Source of the DNA: Thermomonas beijingensis
GTDB lineage: Bacteria; Pseudomonadota; Gammaproteobacteria; Xanthomonadales; Xanthomonadaceae
Direction: 5' to 3'
Length of the DNA stretch: 64,000 bases
NCBI RefSeq assembly: GCF_020034655.1
Contig: NZ_JAIQDJ010000001.1
Location: 62,001 to 126,000, forward strand
The notes under the pieces are model-generated. The model was not told the DNA's origin. It searched no databases and saw only the letters and a list, made by a program, of their open reading frames with translations. A program made the position numbers and the translations under genes. Below are positions 57,808 to 64,000 of the stretch, in pieces; position 1 is the first letter of the stretch; every line of letters begins with the position of its first letter.

Positions 57808-59175
57808 TTACAGGATCGACAGCGCCTTTTCCTTGCGTTCGGCCAGCCGCTTTTCCAGATAGTGGATGTTCTGCCCGCCTTGGCAGAAGCCGCCATCGGC
57901 GAGGATGCGCTGTTGCAGCGGGATATTGGTCTTGATGCCGTCCACCACCATCTCGCTCAGCGCCACCCGCATCCGCGCAATCGCTTGTTCGCGGGTCGCG
58001 CCATGCACGATGAGCTTGCCGATCATCGAATCGTAGTTCGGTGGAACCCGGTAGCCTTCGTAAATATGCGAATCCACCCGCACGCCGGGGCCGCCCGGGG
58101 CGTGGAAATGCTCGATCAGGCCGGGGCTGGGGAAGAAGGTGTCCGGGTCTTCGGCATTGATCCGGCATTCAATGGCATGGCCGCGCAGCACCACATCCGA
58201 CTGCCTGATCGACAGCTTGTGGCCGGCGGCAATCAACAGTTGTTCGCGCACCAGATCCATTCCGGTCACCAGCTCGGTCACCGGGTGTTCCACCTGGATG
58301 CGGGTGTTCATTTCGATGAAATAAAAGCGCCCGTTTTCGAACAGGAATTCAAATGTGCCCGCGCCGCGATAGCCGATGCGGATGCAGGCCTCCACACAGA
58401 CCTTGCCGATTTCGGCGCGCTGCGCGTCGGTGATGCCGGGAGCGGGGGCTTCTTCCACCACTTTCTGATGGCGGCGCTGCATCGAACAATCGCGTTCGCC
58501 CAGGTGGATGGCGTTGCCTTGACCGTCGGCCAGCACCTGGATTTCCACATGGCGCGGGTTTTCCAGGAATTTTTCCATATAGACCATGTCGTTGCCGAAC
58601 GCGGCCTTGGCTTCTTGCTTGGTGGTGGCAATGGCGTTCACCAGTGCGGCTTCGGTATGCACCACGCGCATGCCACGACCGCCGCCGCCGCCGGCGGCTT
58701 TGACGATCACCGGGTAGCCGATCTCTGCCGCAATTTTCACATTGGTGGCGGCATCGTCGCCCAATGGGCCGCCGCTGCCGGGCACGCAGGGCACGCCGGC
58801 GGCTTTCATCGCGCGGATCGCTTCCACCTTGTCGCCCATCAGACGAATGGTGTCGGCCTTGGGGCCAATGAAGATGAAGCCGGATTGCTCCACGCGCTCG
58901 GCAAAATTGGCGTTCTCGGAGAGAAAGCCGTAGCCAGGGTGGATGGCTTGGGCGTCGGTGACCTCGGCGGCGGCAATGATCGCCGGCATATTGAGGTAGC
59001 TATCGGCCGACGCTGCCGGGCCTATGCACACCGACTCATCGGCCATCGCGACGTGCTTGAGATTGCGGTCGGCGGTGGAATGCACGGCCACGGTGCGGAT
59101 ACCCAGCGCATGGCAAGCGCGCAGGATGCGCAGCGCGATTTCGCCACGGTTGGCGATGACTACTTTTTCGAGCAT
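57808..59175 (-). CDS. accC: Acetyl-CoA carboxylase, biotin carboxylase subunit
   Basis: Carboxylates the biotin on AccB with bicarbonate and ATP, the first half of the committed step of fatty-acid synthesis. 455 residues: [24 protein letters not shown]-grasp [34 protein letters not shown] and [14 protein letters not shown] are all intact. Start ATG 59175. Second gene of the accB-accC operon, 93 bp after accB. Confidence 0.98.
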   Translation of the reverse strand: MLEKVVIANRGEIALRILRACHALGIRTVAVHSTADRNLKHVAMADESVCIGPAASADSYLNMPAIIAAAEVTDAQAIHPGYGFLSENANFAERVEQSGFIFIGPKADTIRLMGDKVEAIRAMKAAGVPCVPGSGGPLGDDAATNVKIAAEIGYPVIVKAAGGGGGRGMRVVHTEAALVNAIATTKQEAKAAFGNDMVYMEKFLENPRHVEIQVLADGQGNAIHLGERDCSMQRRHQKVVEEAPAPGITDAQRAEIGKVCVEACIRIGYRGAGTFEFLFENGRFYFIEMNTRIQVEHPVTELVTGMDLVREQLLIAAGHKLSIRQSDVVLRGHAIECRINAEDPDTFFPSPGLIEHFHAPGGPGVRVDSHIYEGYRVPPNYDSMIGKLIVHGATREQAIARMRVALSEMVVDGIKTNIPLQQRILADGGFCQGGQNIHYLEKRLAERKEKALSIL

Positions 59176-59268
59176 GGTCGTTGTCTCAGTTTCCAGTCCG
59201 TCCGGCCCACCGGCAGGCATGCCGGCGGGCGTTCACAGGCGAGTGCCTGCGGCGCTCGAATCCCCTGC

Positions 59269-59739
59269 TCACCCAATCACAAACAGCGGCTGGTCAAATT
59301 CCACCGGCTGGCCACTTTCGCACTGGATGGCGAGCACGGTACCGGAGACATCGGCCTCGATCGGGTTGAACATTTTCATCGCTTCGATAATGCCCAGCGT
59401 TTCGCCGGCCTTGACCGCTTGACCCACGCTGACGAACGCCGGCTTGTCGGGGGCGGGGCTGGTGTAGAACGTGCCTACCATCGGCGCGCGCACCACATGA
59501 CCGGGCGGCAATTCCGGGCCGGCGGGTTTGTGGCTGCCGCCAGTCGCCGCCTGCACGGGGGATTGCATGGGCATGACGGGTGCGGCCGCGTGCTGCATTA
59601 CCGGCGCGGGTGCGGCAACTGGGCCGCCTTTGGGCAGCCGCGCCAGGCGCACGGATTCCTCGCCTTCCTTGATTTCGATTTCGGCGAGGTTCGACTCTTC
59701 CAGCAGGTCGATCAGTTTTTTGATTTTGCGAAGGTCCAT
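59269..59739 (-). CDS. accB: Acetyl-CoA carboxylase biotin carboxyl carrier protein
   Basis: 156 residues. N-terminal [34 protein letters not shown], a Pro/Ala-rich linker (about 45-80) and the biotinyl domain with the biotin-accepting Lys in [13 protein letters not shown]. Start ATG 59739 matches homologues. 20 bp downstream of aroQ, so aroQ, accB and accC form one operon, a common arrangement. Confidence 0.98.
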   Translation of the reverse strand: MDLRKIKKLIDLLEESNLAEIEIKEGEESVRLARLPKGGPVAAPAPVMQHAAAPVMPMQSPVQAATGGSHKPAGPELPPGHVVRAPMVGTFYTSPAPDKPAFVSVGQAVKAGETLGIIEAMKMFNPIEADVSGTVLAIQCESGQPVEFDQPLFVIG

Positions 59740-59759
59740 ACAGAGAAGTCCTGTTGAAA

Positions 59760-60200
59760 TTAGGCGGCCAGACGCTGCAGGGCAGCATCCAGCGCATAGC
59801 GGTAGGAGTCGGCCCCGAAGCCGCAAATCACACCGACCGCTTGGTCACTGAAATAGCTGTGCTGGCGGAAGGGTTCGCGGCGGTGTGGGTTGGACAGGTG
59901 AATTTCGATAAAGGGAATGGCCACAGCGGCCAGCGCATCGCGCAGCGCCACCGAGGTATGGGTGAAGGCGGCCGGGTTGATCAGGATAAACGCGGTGCCG
60001 TCCACGCGGGCGGCTTGCACGCGGTCCACCAGCACGTGTTCGGCATTGGACTGCAACGCCTCCAGCGCATGCCCGGCGGCCTGTGCACGGGCGGCCAGAT
60101 CGGCATTGATATCGGCCAGCGTGGTGTGTCCATAGACCTCCGGCTCGCGCGTGCCGAGCAAGTTGAGGTTGGGGCCGTGCAGGAGCAGCAGCTTGGCCAT
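59760..60200 (-). CDS. aroQ: 3-dehydroquinate dehydratase, type II
   Basis: Third step of the shikimate pathway. 146 residues with the type II signature [20 protein letters not shown] (catalytic Tyr), [18 protein letters not shown] and [20 protein letters not shown]. Start ATG 60200 ([11 protein letters not shown]). First gene of the aroQ-accB-accC operon; the 204-bp region upstream should carry the promoter. Confidence 0.97.
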   Translation of the reverse strand: MAKLLLLHGPNLNLLGTREPEVYGHTTLADINADLAARAQAAGHALEALQSNAEHVLVDRVQAARVDGTAFILINPAAFTHTSVALRDALAAVAIPFIEIHLSNPHRREPFRQHSYFSDQAVGVICGFGADSYRYALDAALQRLAA

Positions 60201-60404
60201 GGGCGTCCTTCCAAAAGCGGCGTGCAGTGTCGCGCAGATGAGCAATGCTGTCCAGTTCGGCGAACTTTTGCCGGATAGCGCAATTTTAAACGGATATTGG
60301 AGTGACGGCTCTAAAATGGCATGCCCCTTTGTATTGCCCAGCCTTGAGGGCCGCATCCAGTCATCCACGGCTAAGGTCGCGGGCGCGGGTCATCCATGGC
60401 CCGC

Positions 60405-61031
60405 TCAGCGCAGACCCCGCGTCTCCCAGGGCTGCACCCAGTTTGCAATAGCGGCTTGGTTGGCAAATGGACCGATATGGGTCTTCAGCACGCGACCATC
60501 GGCCGCAACCAGTACCGAATAGGGCAACACGCCCGCCGGGTTGCCCAGCCGCACGCCGGCATCGGTGGGGCCGGGGGGATCGACCAAGTTGGGATAGGTG
60601 ACCCCCAGCCGCGTCAGCAGGGTGCGCGCAGAGGCCACGTCATCCAGCGCAATACCTACCACTTGCACACCGGTAGTGGCGTGTTGTGCGGAGAACGCTT
60701 GTAGATCCGGCATTTCTTTCAGGCAAGGCGCGCACCAGCTGGCCCACAGATTGACCAAGGTGGGCGTGCCTGCCCAGGCCTGTGGCACCTCAGCGGGCAG
60801 GCCATCGAGCGTGTGCAAGGTGATGGCTGGCACGATGCCGCCACGCTCGGCGATCTTCAGCCCGGCAGGCGGCGCAGGCGCATTGGCGGCCAGCAGATGG
60901 CCCAGTGCGCGCTGGCCAAGTTCGGTGCCAGCCAGTTTGTAGGCAACGGTGGGCTGGACATACAGGCTGGCAACCGCACCGGCAACCGCCGCCAGCATGG
61001 CTGCCGCGACCACCGTCTTGTTGGATGGCAT
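60405..61031 (-). CDS. TlpA-like thioredoxin-family protein
   Basis: 208 residues. An N-terminal membrane anchor or signal segment (about 5-25) is followed by a periplasmic thioredoxin fold with LVNLWASWCAPCLKEMPDL (redox pair WCAPC, about 99-103) and the cis-proline loop GVLPYSVLV. It overlaps the dsbD stop by one base and is presumably kept reduced by DsbD; candidates for its partners are cytochrome c maturation or sulfenic-acid repair. Confidence 0.92.
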   Translation of the reverse strand: MPSNKTVVAAAMLAAVAGAVASLYVQPTVAYKLAGTELGQRALGHLLAANAPAPPAGLKIAERGGIVPAITLHTLDGLPAEVPQAWAGTPTLVNLWASWCAPCLKEMPDLQAFSAQHATTGVQVVGIALDDVASARTLLTRLGVTYPNLVDPPGPTDAGVRLGNPAGVLPYSVLVAADGRVLKTHIGPFANQAAIANWVQPWETRGLR

Positions 61032-63325
61032 CAGCGTGCCGCCTCGCGCAGGGCGTCTTCGACAATGCCGGGGGTCAGCAGCACCGGCAGCACCTTGCCC
61101 TCGCCGCCGCCACGTGGATAGACCACATACAGCGGCAGGCCCACGGCACCATAGCGGTGCAGGTAGGCGGTGATGGCGGGGTCGATATTGGTGTGATCGC
61201 CGATCATGTAGGCGGCATCGGCCGCTTTGAGTGCGGCGCGGAAACGATCGCGGGCGAATACCGCCTTCTCATTGGCTTTGCAGCTGACGCACCAGTCCGC
61301 GGTGATATTCACGAACACCACCCGGCCTTGCGTCCGCAGTTCGGCCAGCCGGGGCTCTGTATAGGCAACCGCAAGCTCGCCCTGCACGTGCGTGCTCATC
61401 GGTTTGGGCAGGGTGCCGATGGTGTACAGCGGCCATGCGGTCGTCGCCAGTGCCAGTACCGCCAGGACCAATGGCCAGCGCCGGGCATGTTGCCGGGCAT
61501 GGGTCCACGCCCATGCCGCCAATGCCAACAAAATGGCGGCGCCCATCCAAAGGCCGGCCGCGTCGGCACCGCGCTGTTGCGCCAGCACCCACACCAGCCA
61601 CGCGGCGGTGGCGTACATCGGGAAGGCCAGCAGTTGTTTCAGGGTTTCCATCCATGCGCCCGGTTTGGGCAACAGGCGGGCGAGGGCGGGGACGAAGGCG
61701 ATCAACAGGAACGGCAGTGCCAGCCCCAGCCCCAATGTCAAAAACACCAGCATCGCCGCAAGCGTCGGGGCCACGAAGGCATAGGCCAGTGCCGCACCCA
61801 TGAACGGTGCCGTGCAGGGTGTGGACAGCACCACGGCCAGCACGCCGGTGAAGAAATCGGCGCGCACGCCGCTGCCTTGCGCCAGTGCGCCGGCACGACC
61901 GCTGATACGGATACTGGCGTACCACATGCCCGACAAGCTCAGGCCCAGCATGAACATCAGCAGCCCCAGCACCGCGACCATGCGTGGGAACTGCAACTGG
62001 AAGCCCCAGCTGATCCAGTTTTCGATACCGCCGCTGCGCAGTGCCAGAATCAGCCCGCCCAAGGCGGCGAAGCTGGCCAGCACACCGGCGGTATAGGCCA
62101 GCGCATGCCGTCGCGCGGTCTGCCTGCTTGCCCCGCTTTGTGCCAGCGAGAGCACCTTCAGCGACAGCACCGGCAGCACGCAGGGCATCAAATTGAGGAT
62201 CAAGCCGCCCAGCAGGGCCAGCAGCAGGGCGGGCAGCAGACTGGGAATGGGGTGTTGCGGGGGGGCGCTGCGGGCGGCATCGGCGGTGGCGAGTGTGGGG
62301 GCAATCACGCCCCCTTTCCTGCTGGTGGGGGGCACGGCTGGGGGGAGGGGGGCGGCTGGCGCGGTGTCTCCGGCAAGCGCCTTCGGCACACTGTCCTTCT
62401 TCCGCAGAGGAGGATTGATCTCGCCCGCCGGTACATGTACCGCCAGCGTCCGCGTCATCGGCGCATAGCAAATGCCCTCGGTCTGGCAACCTTGCAAGCC
62501 GACGATCAGGTTGCCGTTGGCCGCACGCGGGGTGCTGCGGTTGACGACAAGCGGAATTTCGACCTGCGTGAAATACACCTGCACCTGGCCAAAGTGCTCA
62601 TCCTTGAACGCGCTGGCCTTGGGCATCTGCGCGTGCGCGGGCAGCGCGGCGGATAACCCGTCGGCTGCCACCAAGTTGGCCGAGAGCTTGTCGCGATACA
62701 GGTAATAGCCATTGGCGGGCGTGAGCCGCAGCAGCAGGGTGTTGCCATCCAGCGCGATCACTTCGCTGCCGAAGGCCTGCTCCGGCGGCAGCGGCGCGGC
62801 GTTCACTGCGCCGGCAGGATCGCCCAGCCCGAACAAGCCGCCGGACTTCTTGGCAAAACCCAAACCGGGTGCAGCGTCATCGGCAGCCGGCAAGGCCACC
62901 GTCAGCGTGCGCGTTTGCGGCGGGTAGCACACCCCGGCATCGGCACAGCCTTGATATTTCACGGTCAAGCGCACCGATGTCGCGGTTGCGGCCGGTTGGC
63001 CGCTCAGCGTGCCGATCAGTTGCCCGCGGTAGGTTTCGACATCGCCGAAAAACTCGTCGCGGTGCTTGTCGCCGCTTGGCAGCGCCAGCGTTGCGTTGGC
63101 AAACCCCGGATCGGTCTTCACCGATGTGCGGTGCCGGTACAGGTAATAGCCCTTGGCGATCTGCCAGCGCACGTCCACGCGATCGTGCGCGGTGGCGCTG
63201 GCTGACAGCACGAAGACCTGATCGACCGGCGGCAGATCAACATCGGCGGTGGCAGCGGCCGGCAGGGCCGCCGCCAGGGCCAGTGCGGCCAGCCAGCGGC
63301 ACGGGCGAAAAGACAGTCGGGTCAT
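61031..63325 (-). CDS. dsbD: Thiol:disulfide interchange protein DsbD with duplicated alpha domain
   Basis: 764 residues against about 565 in E. coli. Signal peptide (1-27), then two DsbD-alpha domains: residues about 30-150 with C127/C133 (QGCADAGVCYPP) and about 175-310 with C280/C286 (QGCQTEGICYAP). The membrane domain with MPCVLPVLSLK and eight helices follows, then a C-terminal thioredoxin domain, ADWCVSCK (C679/C682). It moves electrons from cytoplasmic thioredoxin to periplasmic partners. Tightly linked to cutA and the thioredoxin gene. Confidence 0.95.
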   Translation of the reverse strand: MTRLSFRPCRWLAALALAAALPAAATADVDLPPVDQVFVLSASATAHDRVDVRWQIAKGYYLYRHRTSVKTDPGFANATLALPSGDKHRDEFFGDVETYRGQLIGTLSGQPAATATSVRLTVKYQGCADAGVCYPPQTRTLTVALPAADDAAPGLGFAKKSGGLFGLGDPAGAVNAAPLPPEQAFGSEVIALDGNTLLLRLTPANGYYLYRDKLSANLVAADGLSAALPAHAQMPKASAFKDEHFGQVQVYFTQVEIPLVVNRSTPRAANGNLIVGLQGCQTEGICYAPMTRTLAVHVPAGEINPPLRKKDSVPKALAGDTAPAAPLPPAVPPTSRKGGVIAPTLATADAARSAPPQHPIPSLLPALLLALLGGLILNLMPCVLPVLSLKVLSLAQSGASRQTARRHALAYTAGVLASFAALGGLILALRSGGIENWISWGFQLQFPRMVAVLGLLMFMLGLSLSGMWYASIRISGRAGALAQGSGVRADFFTGVLAVVLSTPCTAPFMGAALAYAFVAPTLAAMLVFLTLGLGLALPFLLIAFVPALARLLPKPGAWMETLKQLLAFPMYATAAWLVWVLAQQRGADAAGLWMGAAILLALAAWAWTHARQHARRWPLVLAVLALATTAWPLYTIGTLPKPMSTHVQGELAVAYTEPRLAELRTQGRVVFVNITADWCVSCKANEKAVFARDRFRAALKAADAAYMIGDHTNIDPAITAYLHRYGAVGLPLYVVYPRGGGEGKVLPVLLTPGIVEDALREAAR

Positions 63326-63329
63326 CGGA

Positions 63330-63659
63330 TCATTCTACTGGACGGGTCATGTCGGCCACCCAGCGTAGATACGCAGGCAGGCCGTCATTGGATTCGACCG
63401 CGACCAGCTCCGGCAGTTCATGCGGATGCAATTGCGGCAGCCTTGCCTGCAGGGCCGGGTAGCGCGCCCGCGTGGTCTTGATCAGCAGCAGCACTTCCCC
63501 TGCGTGTTCCACCGCGCCCTGCCAGCGATATACCGAGTGCAGGCCGGGAACGATGTTGACGCAGGCGGCCAGGCGTTCCTCGACCAGCGCCGTGGCGATG
63601 CGCTCGGCGCAGGCTGCGTCCGGGCAGGTGGCAAGGCAGAGCAGGATCGCCCCGGCCAT
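63330..63659 (-). CDS. cutA: Divalent-cation tolerance protein CutA
   Basis: 109-residue trimeric protein; MAGAILLCLATCPDAACAERIATALVEERLAACVNIVPGLHSVYRWQGAVEHAGEVLLLIKTT is the full family signature. Linked to metal tolerance in E. coli, although the exact role is unsettled. It lies 4 bp before dsbD, the same pairing as in many Gammaproteobacteria. Confidence 0.96.
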   Translation of the reverse strand: MAGAILLCLATCPDAACAERIATALVEERLAACVNIVPGLHSVYRWQGAVEHAGEVLLLIKTTRARYPALQARLPQLHPHELPELVAVESNDGLPAYLRWVADMTRPVE

Positions 63660-63661
63660 GG

Positions 63662-64000
63662 TCAGCGCTTGCGCTTGCCGCTGGCTTTGGCGGGTGCCGC
63701 CACCTCCGGCGTCTGGATGTTGAAGACCACGGCATCGGCCTTGGTGCGGATCTTGAACCAGTCCGCGATCCGTTGCTGTTCGGCCGCAGACAGGTCGGAA
63801 CGGATGGTGGCATTGAGATACACCACCTGTTGGCGGCTGCCGTCTTCGGCAATCGTCACCCCGTCGCCCACCGTGATCTGGTCCAGGCTCGGGTACAGCT
63901 GGCGCAGCTCGCTGGAAATGTCGCCGGTCTGGTTCAGCAGTGCGTTGCGCTTCGCCAGCTCCGCCCTGAGCTTCTGCAGCTGCGATTCGCGCTGCTTGAC
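63662..64000 (-). CDS. C-terminal part of a coiled-coil protein (cut by window edge)
   Basis: 112 residues are visible; the reading frame continues beyond 64000. A coiled-coil start (KQRESQLQKLRAELAKRNALL) leads into YPSLDQITVGDG and a compact alpha/beta domain (YLNATIRSDLSAAEQQRIADWFKIRTKADAVVFNIQT), ending in a Lys/Arg-rich tail. The C-terminal domain resembles peptidoglycan- or membrane-associated domains that follow coiled coils, but I cannot name the family. Ends 2 bp before cutA, so it is in the same operon. Confidence 0.7.
   Translation of the reverse strand, partial: VKQRESQLQKLRAELAKRNALLNQTGDISSELRQLYPSLDQITVGDGVTIAEDGSRQQVVYLNATIRSDLSAAEQQRIADWFKIRTKADAVVFNIQTPEVAAPAKASGKRKR

Overview
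The window looks like chromosome from a Xanthomonadaceae (Lysobacteraceae) gammaproteobacterium; the genus cannot be fixed from sequence alone. The evidence is a high-GC genome, a housekeeping order characteristic of xanthomonads (cutA, dsbD, thioredoxin, aroQ, accB, accC, prmA, DUF3426, fis, purH, purD, all on the minus strand), a phasin gene beside rppH and an elongator tRNA-Met, and scattered short palindromic repeats of xanthomonad type.

Layout. 0-3.6 kb: a minus-strand tripartite ABC export operon (membrane fusion protein, ATPase, two FtsX-type permeases, the second cut by the window edge) behind a near-perfect sigma-54 promoter with two upstream dyads. 3.7-7.4 kb: glmS, deoA and convergent cdd. 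7.5-9.8 kb: a BtuB-like receptor under a cobalamin riboswitch. 9.8-11.4 kb: a TfoX C-terminal-domain protein, free methionine-R-sulfoxide reductase and bioD. 11.6-16.1 kb: an RND efflux pump with its adaptor. 16.2-17.5 kb: phasin, rppH, tRNA-Met.

17.5-34.0 kb is a genomic island of about 16.5 kb inserted at the 3' end of tRNA-Met. A P4-type integrase lies next to the tRNA, integrase arm-like repeats occur at both ends, and a degraded att copy and what is probably the original tRNA terminator lie at the far end. After an AlpA-like regulator, two small proteins and a PcfJ-like protein come five large genes in one direction: SNF2 helicase, winged-helix-like protein, DNA-polymerase-beta-like nucleotidyltransferase, type III Mod-like adenine methyltransferase, and type III Res-like helicase-nuclease. 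This is the best candidate for an undescribed system. It resembles type III restriction-modification expanded with a SNF2 translocase and an AbiE-like regulator/NTase pair. The catalytic and specificity part of Mod is visibly lower in GC than its flanks.

34-45.8 kb returns to host genes: queD, a hybrid histidine kinase overlapping a degenerate REC-GGDEF-EAL protein, a DUF6776-like protein, erpA, nudC, an SDR-DoxX fusion, small membrane proteins and an MFS-acyltransferase fusion. 45.8-50.6 kb is GC-rich and carries a single-chain type IIL (MmeI-like) restriction-modification enzyme with repeat-derived peptides inside it, an EamA transporter and an old-yellow-enzyme homologue. 50.6-64 kb holds an extradiol dioxygenase homologue, then the long minus-strand housekeeping run (purine synthesis, fis, prmA, acetyl-CoA carboxylase, aroQ, thiol redox proteins, cutA).

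Two restriction-type systems of different architecture thus sit within 30 kb. One is clearly mobile; the other looks like an older or separately acquired insertion.
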